Notes under the pieces: model-generated
Database searches by the model: none
The model's input: only the letters and a program-made list of their open reading frames with translations
Told to the model about the DNA's origin: nothing
Shown: positions 36,579 through 45,667 of the stretch, piece by piece
How the letters are laid out: every line of letters begins with the position of its first letter
Numbering within the stretch: the first letter of the stretch is position 1
Position numbers and translations under genes: made by a program
Assembly (NCBI GenBank): GCA_903826205.1
Contig: CAIKDP010000375.1
Coordinates: forward strand, 1 to 59,195
DNA from: Akkermansiaceae bacterium
GTDB taxonomy: Bacteria; Verrucomicrobiota; Verrucomicrobiia; Verrucomicrobiales; Akkermansiaceae
DNA: 59,195 bases
Reading direction: 5' to 3'

Positions 36579-38333
36579 ATGCGCACTCCCAAACTCCTGA
36601 TCCTGTTGACGGGCCTATTTTTTGTTAGCCCGACATCCGGCCACGCCCAACTCCGCAAGATCATTGCGGAACTGGGTCCCGTGGTGGAAAGCGACGGGGT
36701 GCATGCGGGCACCCGCGTGCGTGCGGCGGTGGCGGTGAAGCTGCCGGAAGGCTTCCACATGCAGTCGAACGCGCCGCGCAATCCCCTGCTGATCCCGACA
36801 AAACTGCAACTGGATGTGCCGGCAGGCGTGCAAGTCAACGAGTTGGTGTACCCGCCCGCGCTCGATCTCAAGCAAGAGGACGTCGAACTGCCACTCGCCG
36901 TGTTTGAGCGCGAGTTCCACATCGGGGTCAGTCTAACCATCGGGGCCGATGTGCCGCCCGGCGACCTGGTCATCCCCATGCACCTGCGTTATCAAGTCTG
37001 CGACGACAGCATGTGTTATGGCCCGACCAACGTCGACACGAGTTGGTCGCTCAAGGTGGTGGCCGCAGCCACGCCCCTCACCGCGCAGAACGCCGCGGTG
37101 CTCGACAAAATTGCCTTCGGCAGCGGTCAGGCCCCGCCAAGCGCCACAGCTACTCAGCCGCCGGCAGCACCGACCGCCGCCGCAGTCAGCGGCGGGCCGG
37201 ACGCTGGCATCGGCCAGCTGGACCACTTCGTGGTTGCCAGCACCGCGGGCGGGTTTCTGGGGTCCGACGCCTTCCTCAAGTTTATCAGGAATGCCGAGGC
37301 CGACGTGAAGGAAGCCGGGATGTTCGACGGCCGCGGTCCGCTGGCGATCATCCTGATCGTGCTGCTTGGCGGATTCGCCTTGAATCTAACACCCTGTGTG
37401 CTGCCGATGATCCCCATCAACCTCGCCATCATCGGCGCCGGCGCGCAGGCCGGTTCACGGCGGCGCGGACTCATGTTAGGCGCCACCTACGGCGCGGCCA
37501 TGGCCCTCGTCTATGGCGTGCTCGGCCTGGTGGTGATCCTCACCGCCGGCAGCTTCGGCACCATCAACGCCTCGCCATGGTTCAATCTGGGGATTGCCGT
37601 GCTGTTTGTGGTGCTGGGCCTCGCGATGTTCGATGTGATCACGATCGACTTCTCACGCTGGTCGGGCAACTTCAACCCCGGCGCGCGGCGCGGCAGCTTC
37701 GTGTTGGCCTTCTCCATGGGCGCGGTGGCAGCCTTGTTGGCAGGCGCATGCGTGGCACCCGTGGTGATTCAGGTCATCCTCTTCTCCAGCAACCTCTACG
37801 CCAAAGGCACTCAGAGCGCGCTGGCGCTGCCCTTTTTCCTTGGCATCGGAATGGCCATTCCATGGCCGTTGGCGGGGGCCGGCCTGGCATCGCTGCCCAA
37901 GCCGGGTGCCTGGATGATCCGGGTGAAACAGGCGTTTGGCGCACTCATCATCGCCACCGCCCTTTACTACGGCTATCTCTGCTATGAAATATTTTCCAGC
38001 CGCACGGCGGACACCAGCCAGGTGGCATCCAGCGCCAACGAAAAACTCAAGGAAGGCTGGCACGCGTCGCTGGCCGAGGGCCTGGCGGTGGCCGAGCGCG
38101 AACACAAGCCCGTACTCATCGACATCTGGGCCTCATGGTGCAAAAACTGCCTGACCATGGACAAGACCACGCTGCAGGATGCAGGGGTGAAGGCCGCTCT
38201 GGATGGCTATGTGAAAATCAAGTTCCAAGCCGAGCAACCGGATGACGAAGCCAGCAAAGCGCTGATGCAGCGCTTCAACGCGGTGGGCTTGCCCGCCTAC
38301 GTCATTCTCAAACCCAAGCCGGCGGGCAGGTGA
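36579..38333 (+). CDS. dsbD: DsbD-type thiol:disulfide interchange protein
   Basis: A 584-residue protein with all three DsbD parts. A signal peptide (1-24) and N-terminal domain contain CDDSMCYGPTN. Eight or so transmembrane helices (about 250-480) have LTPCVLPMIP and GACVAPVVI carrying the membrane cysteines. The C-terminal thioredoxin domain has WASWCKNC with C521 and C524. It passes electrons from cytoplasmic thioredoxin to periplasmic reductases. Its position two genes after a TlpA-like protein is consistent with a shared periplasmic reduction route. An extension open to 36516 is not used; ATG 36579 has CCACCCTC before it. Confidence 0.9.
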   Translation: MRTPKLLILLTGLFFVSPTSGHAQLRKIIAELGPVVESDGVHAGTRVRAAVAVKLPEGFHMQSNAPRNPLLIPTKLQLDVPAGVQVNELVYPPALDLKQEDVELPLAVFEREFHIGVSLTIGADVPPGDLVIPMHLRYQVCDDSMCYGPTNVDTSWSLKVVAAATPLTAQNAAVLDKIAFGSGQAPPSATATQPPAAPTAAAVSGGPDAGIGQLDHFVVASTAGGFLGSDAFLKFIRNAEADVKEAGMFDGRGPLAIILIVLLGGFALNLTPCVLPMIPINLAIIGAGAQAGSRRRGLMLGATYGAAMALVYGVLGLVVILTAGSFGTINASPWFNLGIAVLFVVLGLAMFDVITIDFSRWSGNFNPGARRGSFVLAFSMGAVAALLAGACVAPVVIQVILFSSNLYAKGTQSALALPFFLGIGMAIPWPLAGAGLASLPKPGAWMIRVKQAFGALIIATALYYGYLCYEIFSSRTADTSQVASSANEKLKEGWHASLAEGLAVAEREHKPVLIDIWASWCKNCLTMDKTTLQDAGVKAALDGYVKIKFQAEQPDDEASKALMQRFNAVGLPAYVILKPKPAGR

Positions 38334-38379
38334 GGTTGTTAGGACAGCCTCGCCGCCACCAGCCGGGTGCGTCCCTGTG

Positions 38380-40902
38380 TTAGATCTTGGCGTTCTCCGC
38401 GACCGCCGCCGCCTCCGGCTTCGGCTTTTTCGCCAGCGCGGCGAGATCCACGCCCGGCAGCAGCTTGGTGAGCATGCCCATGAGGCCGTCGGCGGCGTTG
38501 CCGCCGGTGACGAGCACGTCGGGGACGATCTTGATGTTGCCCTTTTCGATGGCGGCGGCAATCAAGTCCACGATCTTGATCTGTTTGATGGCATCCTCGC
38601 CGATGGCCTGTTGTTGCTTGTTGTAGGCTTGGGCGGTGGCCTCGCCAATGGCGGCAATCTTGGACGCCTCACCATCGCCGATGGCTATCAAACGTTTGCC
38701 CTCGCCGGTGCCTTCCAGCGCCTTGGCCTCGGCGTTGCCTTCGGCCAGGGTGATCATCTCCGCCTTCTTCTGGGTGGCCACTTTGACGGCGATCTCAGAG
38801 GCGACCAGTGTCGGTTGTTGGTCGGCGGTGGCGCGCATTTTTTCCATTTCGGTGCGTTCCGCCTGGGAGCGTTGCTCCATCTTGTACATCTCCTGTTGTT
38901 GTTCGGCGATGATGCGCTTGGTCTGGGTTTGCATCAGATCCTCGGGCAGGCGGATCTGACAGATGAGCACCGACACACACTCGACATGATATCTCTCAAG
39001 ATCGGCGCGGGCGCGGGTCTCCGCCTTGGTCTGTTCTTCCGAGCGGCTTTGCAAAAAGTTCATCGCCGAGGCGGTGGACGCCTGGTTGCGGAACGACGAG
39101 TCGATCATCGGATGGATCACATGTTGGATCAGGTTGTCGATGGAACCGACCTTGGCCACCATGTAGGGCGCCTGGTCCGGGCGCACGCGAATGACCACCT
39201 TGACCGATACCTGGATCGGGAAGCCGTCCTTGGAGATGACATTCAACTGGTCGAAGCGGGTGTCTTTCTGGTCGTCCCAGTCGATGGTGATGTTGGTCGT
39301 GTCGATGACATACATCATGAAGGCGCGGCGGTTCAGGTAGTAGCGGCCGGGGCCGGCCACCTCTTCCTGGATGCCGCGAAACCCTTTGGGCACCACGTAT
39401 TTTTCCTTGCCTTCCTCTTCGGAGGCGCCGATCTGCGTCGAGCCGAGCCGCTTCTTCATCTCCGCCGTCGGGTCCTCGCCCACGTTGGACACCACCACCC
39501 CGACCTGGCCGCGCTCGATGACCGCAACGTCGTCGAGTTCCACGCTGAACATGAACGGGTTGATGTAGTAGGTGCCCGGCCGCAGCACGTCGAGTTGCGG
39601 GCCGCGCTGTCCTTGTTTGGTTAGAAACGCGGAGCCGTCCTGATAGTCGTTGTGGCCGGTGATGGGGCAGGCGACGTATTCACGATCCGGCAGCGGGATG
39701 CCGTCGAGCGCGGTGACCAGGCCGACCTTGTTAGCCTCGATGACCACGGCCGGGGCAATCTGGATTTGGAACAAATTGAGGTTGATGCGGTAAGTGCCGG
39801 GCAGCAGCACATCGATTTGCGGGCCTTTTTGGCCGCCATTTTTGAGGAAGGCCTCGCCGTTTTCGAAATTCGAGTGGTTCGGCACGCTTTGTGCCAGGAG
39901 GCGTCCCATCGGGATGGGCGCGCCGTCCTGGGCGGTGACCATGCCGACCTGGCCTTTGGCAATGACCACCGCCTCGGCATTGGTGACTTTGAAGAGTTTG
40001 GGATGAATTCGATAGACGCCCGGCGGCAGGATCTCGGTTTGCGGGCCTTTCTGGCCGCCGTTTTTGCGGAAATCCTCGCCCGCTTGGAACGAGTTGTGAC
40101 CGGCTACCACGGTGGCGAAAATGCGCCCGGCCGGAATCGCCAGGCCATCGGATGACTCTATCAGGCCGATCTCGCCCTCATTGATCTTGGTGGTGGTGCT
40201 CTTGGTGACCTTGAACAGATAGGGATTGATGCGGTAGTTGCCGGGAGGAATGATGTCAATCTGCGGACCTTTCTGCCCGCCGTTTTTGATGAAGGCTTCG
40301 CCATTTTGGAATGACGCATGGCCATCCACCGCCTGGGCAAAGATGCGGCCTTCCGGGATGGCGGTGCCGTCCACCGAATCCACGATGCCGATCTCGTAAT
40401 CCTTGATCTCGGTGACACTGCCTTTGGTTAGTTTGAACAGGTACGGATTGATCCGGTATTTGCCGGGCGGCAGCACCTCGATCTGCGGGCCTTTCTGGCC
40501 GCCATTGCGGATGAACGCCTCCCCATCCTGAAACGAATTGTGGCCCGCCACCACCGCGGCAAAGATTTTGCCGGCGGGGATGGAGGTGCCGTCCACCGAC
40601 TCGATCAAGCCGATGCCGTTTTCCAGAATCTCGGTAAACGCGCTCTTGGTCGCCTTGTAGATAAAGGGAATGAGAAAATGCAAGCCCGGGCCCAGCGTGC
40701 GTGCCTGAATGCCCACTTCGTCACCCAGCGCCACCACGCGTCCCTGAGGCATCTTGCGGCCGAACCAGCGGCGTTCGATCAGGGCGATTTCATTGCCGCC
40801 GACCACCACCACCGATTCATAGATGAGGATGGCAGCCGGAACCAACAACGCCAGCCACCCCAAATGATTCAACACGAAATTCATTAACATGCAAAAAGGC
40901 AT
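38380..40902 (-). CDS. SPFH/band-7 protein with five tandem 74-residue repeats
   Basis: An 840-residue protein (numbered from ATG 40902; ATGs at 40890 and 40884 are also possible). One N-terminal transmembrane helix (LGWLALLVPAAILIYESVVVV) precedes a degenerate repeat. Five clear repeats then begin near residues 96, 171, 245, 319 and 393, each of the form IG(L/I)(I/V)(E/D)S-x-DG-x-x-IP, GH-x-SFQ-x-GEAF, NGGQKGPQ and LPPG-x-YRINPYLFKVT; a diverged sixth begins near 467. A band-7 domain (about 505-640) and a long charged helical segment (about 620-780, ending AEGNAEAKA) follow, as in flotillins. Ordinary flotillins lack the repeats. Divergent from the next gene, no operon partner. Confidence 0.85.
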   Translation of the reverse strand: MPFCMLMNFVLNHLGWLALLVPAAILIYESVVVVGGNEIALIERRWFGRKMPQGRVVALGDEVGIQARTLGPGLHFLIPFIYKATKSAFTEILENGIGLIESVDGTSIPAGKIFAAVVAGHNSFQDGEAFIRNGGQKGPQIEVLPPGKYRINPYLFKLTKGSVTEIKDYEIGIVDSVDGTAIPEGRIFAQAVDGHASFQNGEAFIKNGGQKGPQIDIIPPGNYRINPYLFKVTKSTTTKINEGEIGLIESSDGLAIPAGRIFATVVAGHNSFQAGEDFRKNGGQKGPQTEILPPGVYRIHPKLFKVTNAEAVVIAKGQVGMVTAQDGAPIPMGRLLAQSVPNHSNFENGEAFLKNGGQKGPQIDVLLPGTYRINLNLFQIQIAPAVVIEANKVGLVTALDGIPLPDREYVACPITGHNDYQDGSAFLTKQGQRGPQLDVLRPGTYYINPFMFSVELDDVAVIERGQVGVVVSNVGEDPTAEMKKRLGSTQIGASEEEGKEKYVVPKGFRGIQEEVAGPGRYYLNRRAFMMYVIDTTNITIDWDDQKDTRFDQLNVISKDGFPIQVSVKVVIRVRPDQAPYMVAKVGSIDNLIQHVIHPMIDSSFRNQASTASAMNFLQSRSEEQTKAETRARADLERYHVECVSVLICQIRLPEDLMQTQTKRIIAEQQQEMYKMEQRSQAERTEMEKMRATADQQPTLVASEIAVKVATQKKAEMITLAEGNAEAKALEGTGEGKRLIAIGDGEASKIAAIGEATAQAYNKQQQAIGEDAIKQIKIVDLIAAAIEKGNIKIVPDVLVTGGNAADGLMGMLTKLLPGVDLAALAKKPKPEAAAVAENAKI

Positions 40903-41035
40903 AGCGGTCGTGGCCGGCCGCGTCAATAGAAACGCGCCCCGATCTGCCAGCAATTAGAGGTTGCTTTGAGGCAAGGGTACGGGTAATGACAGTTCAGTTC
41001 TTTGTGATTACAATGTGTGGTAAATTGGCAGACGC

Positions 41036-44000
41036 ATGAAACCGTCCACTGCAGTGCCTCAGACCCGTGGGTTTGCCCTGGTGGTCACGCTCAGTCTGAT
41101 GGTGTTGTTGACGCTCCTGGCGGTCGGGTTGCTGACCTTGTCGAGTGTGTCGTTGCGGGCGGCCGGTCAGGATGAGGCACTGGCCACAGCGCGCAACAAC
41201 GCGCGGCTGGCCTTGATGCTGGCCATCGGCGAGTTGCAGCGCTCGCTGGGGCCGGACCAGGCGGTCACTGCCGGTTCCGAGATTCTCATGGCCACGCCCG
41301 GCAAGCCGAATCTCACGGGGGTTTGGGAGTCATGGGATTTCAACCCGGTTGGCGGGGCTCTCAACTACGGCGCGGAAAAAAACCGGCGCTTCCGCCGTTG
41401 GCTCGTCTCCAGTGCCGATCCCGCAGCGGCGGCCACCCGGGAGTTCGCCACTGCGGCATGGACCGGCGAGGCCATCGAACTCGTGGGCGACGCCGCCTTG
41501 GGCGGCAAGGCCGCGGCTGGCGCGAAAGCCGCAGCCGGCCGGGTGCCCGTCCTGCGGGACGGCAAGGTCCGTGGGGCGTTCGCCTGGCATGTGGCCGACG
41601 AGGCGGTCAAAGCCCGCATCAATCTCTATCGTGATCCCAGCCAAAACAAGACGCTGGCACAAAAACGCGCCCTGCTCGCCGGCCAGCGCCCCGATCCCGC
41701 GGTCGTCAGCTCCGCGTCTAACGGATTGGTGGATTGCCTGCCCAAGGACGACACGGCCGAGCATTTCACGGCGGCCGCTGCCAACGCCGTGAAATTCACC
41801 GATCTTGAGCAGGTGGAGTTGTATGGCCAGGCCAAGGGGCGTCTCAAGCCCTTGCGCAATGATGTGACGCCCTATTCGCTGGGCTTGCTCACGGATGTCC
41901 GCCGGGGCGGGCTCAAGCAGGATTTGTCCTCCGTGTTTGAAATGAACAGCACCCTGCCGGCCGCCTTTGCCGACAAGAAATTATACCAATCCACCCTCGA
42001 TATCACCGGCCTTTCCGACCCTTACTGGAGCGCGTTGTCAGGCTACTACAACAGCTTCCGCAACGTCACCAATGCCGACACCACCCCGGGGATGGTCACC
42101 AAGCCTGTGCAGGACGTGTTGATCACGACCCAGGCCGCGCCCACCACCTACTATCCGGGGCCGGTCATCGCCAAGGTTGAAATCGTGTTGAGCTTTGTGG
42201 TCCGTGAGTCCCACGGCATGTGGACGCCCCTGCTCACGGCGCAGAGTGCCGACCTGCGTTACATGGGGCATCTGGTTCTAACACCCCTCATCACCCTGCA
42301 CAATCCCTACAATCTCAGCCTTTCGTTCGATCAAATGGATGTGACCTTCAAGAACCTGCCGGTCGCCTTCAAGTTCTATGTCAATGGCCAGGCGCAAAAC
42401 ACCCAACTGGTGTCCTTGAACTCCCTGTATTGGGATGACAACCTCAGTCAGGACCGGGTGTTCGTCATCGGCATCGCCAATTGGTCCGATTACACTTCCA
42501 GTTCGACCGCCCGCACCGGGCCGATCGTCATGAAGCCCGGCCAAACCCTGGTGTGCGGACTTCATGTGGACCCGCAAACCATCTTTGGCGACGGTGACGG
42601 CAAGTTCATTGTCAACGACCGGGATCTCAGGGGTGAGTTTGTCAAGGCCAGCCCCGGATACAAGGGCCGTTGCGTCGGCTACGATCTGGATGTGCTTTCG
42701 CCAGTGGACTACAGCCCGCCGGAAGCCCAACAGAGCGACCGGGTGCACCGGGTGCTCGGCTTGAAACAGGACGACCGGATATCCATGGAGTTTGCCGTGC
42801 AAAAGCCCCCCAATGATCCGAGCGCGGAGTTCCAGATGCTCGCCACGATCACCTCCAATGGCGCAACCAAGAAATATGGCGGATTCAGTTTCAAATATCT
42901 GGACGATGCCACCCTCAAGTCGCTGTTTCCCAAGGTCTATCGCTACCCCGACAGCGGGGACTTCAGGGCCATCGACGCCCATGTATCTAACACCGCCACC
43001 CCCGATGCCTATATCTCCAACCATGCGCGGGCGAAAACCGTGGCGGTTTTCGCCACCTCCGCCCGCACCACCAACGGCGGTGTCTATGAAACGGGGAAGC
43101 GTACCGAGACCGCCGGCAGCGTCAACACGTTGTTAGACGGGCGTCTGGCGGGCAAGCCCTTCCTGTTTCACAATCCCGCCCGCACGGTCGTCACCATGGA
43201 CCTGAAAAAGGAAAAACCCGGAGCCCAATCCCATGAGCTCAACCTCCAGCGCTTCGCCGCCGCCGGGGCCTTCGAGGACTATCTGGTCGTGGATGCCACC
43301 AACCGCAGCCCGTATCTAACGGGAAACACCACCGCCAAGGGCATCAAGTCGGGCAGTTATCTGGAATTGCCCACCGGTCCGCTGCAAACAATCGCCGACT
43401 TCCGCCGCTCCAACGCCCTGACCTCGTTCTATCTGCCCAATTTCGTGCAGCCCGTGGCCAACTCGCTGGTCTCGCCATTGATGTCCACCGACAAGGTGAG
43501 CCAACTCGATTCGAGTGTGGCCGGCTATGCCTTGCTCGACCACTCGGTGCTGGCCAACCACGCGCTCTACGATCGGTTTTATTTTTCGACCTTTGCGACC
43601 GCGGGGAAGACCACACCGGACACGGTGTTCAGTGAATTCATGGAAGGTAAAAGGCCACTGGCGTCGCAGGCCTTCCAACCCTATCTGCCCGCCGGCAAAA
43701 CCATCGCCTCCGCCAAGGCGGAACTTTTCGCCTCCGCCAAGCCGAAAAACACCGCCTATCAGACTGCGGCGGAATACCAGATGCTCCAAGGGCCGTTCAA
43801 TGTCAACTCGACGCGCGTGCAGGCTTGGAAGGCCATGCTGGCGTCACTCAACAAGAGTCAGATGGTCACCCTTTGGGCGAAGAGTGGGGTGCTGGAAACC
43901 ACGGCCAGCACCCTTATCCCCATCCTGCCCATGTCGCTGGTCAACGGCGGTCGGATCGGCGGGGTCGTCAATGCCAGCAAAATCGATGACGCCAAAACCA

Positions 44001-44593
44001 ACGAGTGGAACGGCTATCGCGAACTCAGTGACACCGAGATCGCTGTCCTGGCCGAGAAAATCGTCGAGCAGGTGCGCCTCCGCGGACCGTTCCTCTCGCT
44101 CTCCGAATTTGTGAACCGCCAGATCGGCGCGGAATCCGACCTGACCCGCAGCGGTGCACTGGAAGCGGCTATCAGCCAGGCCAAGCTCAACGACAAGGCC
44201 TTCGCCACCCAAGTTCCAATCACCGTGGCCGACGTGACCAACGCCATTTTATACAACTACAAGACCCCGACGGCAGCCACCGGCAACCCCGCGGCAGGAG
44301 CCCCGGGCTGGATCTGCCAGGGGGATCTGATGCGGCTCCTCGAACCGGCCGCGACGGTGCGTGCCGATACCTTCGTCATCCGCGTTTGCGGTGAGGCATG
44401 GGGTGCCGACGGCAAAGTGAGCGCCCGCGCCTACGCTGAAGCGGTGGTGCAACGCTTGCCCGAATATGTGGATCCGGTTGACCGCCCGTCGTTGAATGCA
44501 GCCAGCGATACCAAGGCGGCGCCGATGAACCGGACTTTCGGCCGACGCATGAGCGTGAGGTCATTCCGGTGGCTTAACTGCAATGAAATCTGA
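41036..44593 (+). CDS. Verru_Chthon cassette protein A
   Basis: An 1185-residue protein whose N-terminus (GFALVVTLSLMVLLTLLAVGLLTLSSVSLR after a short basic leader) is a type IV pilin/PilX-like prepilin helix. The rest is a large extracellular domain with W, F and Y spread through long beta-rich stretches. This fits the Verru_Chthon cassette protein A family known from Verrucomicrobia, which in cassettes is accompanied by B, C and D pseudopilins. Here no B, C or D gene follows; only an exported protein overlaps its stop (TGATG). It may act with pseudopilins encoded elsewhere in a secretion machine. Confidence 0.85.
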   Translation: MKPSTAVPQTRGFALVVTLSLMVLLTLLAVGLLTLSSVSLRAAGQDEALATARNNARLALMLAIGELQRSLGPDQAVTAGSEILMATPGKPNLTGVWESWDFNPVGGALNYGAEKNRRFRRWLVSSADPAAAATREFATAAWTGEAIELVGDAALGGKAAAGAKAAAGRVPVLRDGKVRGAFAWHVADEAVKARINLYRDPSQNKTLAQKRALLAGQRPDPAVVSSASNGLVDCLPKDDTAEHFTAAAANAVKFTDLEQVELYGQAKGRLKPLRNDVTPYSLGLLTDVRRGGLKQDLSSVFEMNSTLPAAFADKKLYQSTLDITGLSDPYWSALSGYYNSFRNVTNADTTPGMVTKPVQDVLITTQAAPTTYYPGPVIAKVEIVLSFVVRESHGMWTPLLTAQSADLRYMGHLVLTPLITLHNPYNLSLSFDQMDVTFKNLPVAFKFYVNGQAQNTQLVSLNSLYWDDNLSQDRVFVIGIANWSDYTSSSTARTGPIVMKPGQTLVCGLHVDPQTIFGDGDGKFIVNDRDLRGEFVKASPGYKGRCVGYDLDVLSPVDYSPPEAQQSDRVHRVLGLKQDDRISMEFAVQKPPNDPSAEFQMLATITSNGATKKYGGFSFKYLDDATLKSLFPKVYRYPDSGDFRAIDAHVSNTATPDAYISNHARAKTVAVFATSARTTNGGVYETGKRTETAGSVNTLLDGRLAGKPFLFHNPARTVVTMDLKKEKPGAQSHELNLQRFAAAGAFEDYLVVDATNRSPYLTGNTTAKGIKSGSYLELPTGPLQTIADFRRSNALTSFYLPNFVQPVANSLVSPLMSTDKVSQLDSSVAGYALLDHSVLANHALYDRFYFSTFATAGKTTPDTVFSEFMEGKRPLASQAFQPYLPAGKTIASAKAELFASAKPKNTAYQTAAEYQMLQGPFNVNSTRVQAWKAMLASLNKSQMVTLWAKSGVLETTASTLIPILPMSLVNGGRIGGVVNASKIDDAKTNEWNGYRELSDTEIAVLAEKIVEQVRLRGPFLSLSEFVNRQIGAESDLTRSGALEAAISQAKLNDKAFATQVPITVADVTNAILYNYKTPTAATGNPAAGAPGWICQGDLMRLLEPAATVRADTFVIRVCGEAWGADGKVSARAYAEAVVQRLPEYVDPVDRPSLNAASDTKAAPMNRTFGRRMSVRSFRWLNCNEI

Positions 44594-45321
44594 TGCACAG
44601 GAACTCCCCCATACGCCCTTGGATTCTGCTTGTTCTGTTAGGCTTGTGGTCCGTGGCGGGCCATGCCCAGTCGCCGGCTGCGCCGGCACCGCTGCAGATC
44701 CGCGTGCTCTGGCATGATCCGGTCCATCCCGCGCCCGAATTGTTTGTGGCGGACGCGGCGGGCGCCCGGGTTCGCTTGCGATTTCTTGCGGGAGGGCTGT
44801 CCGAAGCGCAAGTCACCCAACCGGTCAACGGATTGTTGGTGCTTTACCCCACGGCTGCGCCCGCACCGGGCAAGTCCGAGGGCAAGCTGCTCGCCACCGT
44901 GAAAGTTCCCGCCGGCACCCAGCGGGCGATGGTCATTGTGTTGCCGGGGGCTCCTGACGCGCAACCTGCCTACCGGATGGTGCTCATCAACGACTCCGCG
45001 GAGGCCTTTCCCAAAGGCGAGTCACGGGTGCTCAGTCTGGTGGGCGTGGCCACCGCTATTGAAGCGGGTGAGCACAAATTCGCCATCAAGCCGGGGACCG
45101 TCGTCCGGGTGCCTGCCGTCCACAAGGTTAATGAATTCAACCTGGCCCAAACCAACTTCTATTATTGGGAGAACGCGGCGTGGGTGGCTTTCACCGAGCG
45201 CCAAGTGCAGTACCTCGAGGCCTTTCGCCGCGTCTTTATCATTCACACCACGCCGGGCGCCACCGAGCCGTCGGTCACGACCGTGGTCGATACCGCGCCG
45301 GCCACCCTGCCGCGTCCGTGA
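44593..45321 (+). CDS. Exported protein of unknown function, paired with cassette protein A
   Basis: A 242-residue protein with a signal peptide (ILLVLLGLWSVAGHAQS) and a beta-rich mature part (LQIRVLWHDPVHPAPELFVADAAG; KLLATVKVPAGTQRAMVIVLPG; EHKFAIKPGTVVRVPAVHKVNEFNLAQTNFYYWENAAWVAF). The start overlaps the cassette A stop in TGATG, implying coupling. The final codons and stop are part of a 38-base direct repeat that recurs at 45421. No family recognised. Confidence 0.65.
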   Translation: MHRNSPIRPWILLVLLGLWSVAGHAQSPAAPAPLQIRVLWHDPVHPAPELFVADAAGARVRLRFLAGGLSEAQVTQPVNGLLVLYPTAAPAPGKSEGKLLATVKVPAGTQRAMVIVLPGAPDAQPAYRMVLINDSAEAFPKGESRVLSLVGVATAIEAGEHKFAIKPGTVVRVPAVHKVNEFNLAQTNFYYWENAAWVAFTERQVQYLEAFRRVFIIHTTPGATEPSVTTVVDTAPATLPRP

Positions 45322-45667
45322 GCCGCAGGGTATCACCCTCACTGCGCGCTCACCCGCGCGCCTACGAAGAGCGCGGCAGCTCGTAGGCGCATTCGTGAGA
45401 ATGCGTCTTGGGCTGGTGGAGCGTCCGTGAGCCGCCGGGTATCGCCCTCACCGCGCGCATTGAGGTTGAAAGCGCCCCCCGGCCGGCCTTTTTTCCCGAA
45501 TCCGCAGCTTTGGCCTTGCCATCCGCCGCGGGCGGGCTAGTTTCGCCCTCCGTTTTTCTTTCTTCTGGCCGGCGGATGGAGCCCCGGTGTCTGTCAGAAG
45601 CCACTTACCCGGGGCATCATCGGCAGGAAAACGAACCCCCAACACAACCCCCAACCAAACACACACC
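45322..45667. other. Intergenic region before rpsA: repeats and hairpin, A/C-rich leader
   Basis: This 346-base gap contains a 38-base direct repeat (45312-45349 and 45421-45458, 35 matches), a 10-base-pair hairpin at 45358-45390 and, right before rpsA, about 40 bases made almost only of A and C, without a Shine-Dalgarno sequence. The rpsA promoter must lie here, but I cannot point to it with confidence. Confidence 0.65.
45358..45390 (+). terminator. Hairpin downstream of the exported-protein gene
   Basis: Stem 45358-45367 pairs with 45381-45390 (10 base pairs, 13-base loop). A second small hairpin follows (GCATTC/GAATGC, about 45390-45405). No T-tract follows, so termination is only inferred from position. 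Confidence 0.4.

Noticed and set aside
38377-39624. 415-codon plus-strand frame opposite the SPFH gene
   Set aside because: Antisense mirror of the helical region; no domain.
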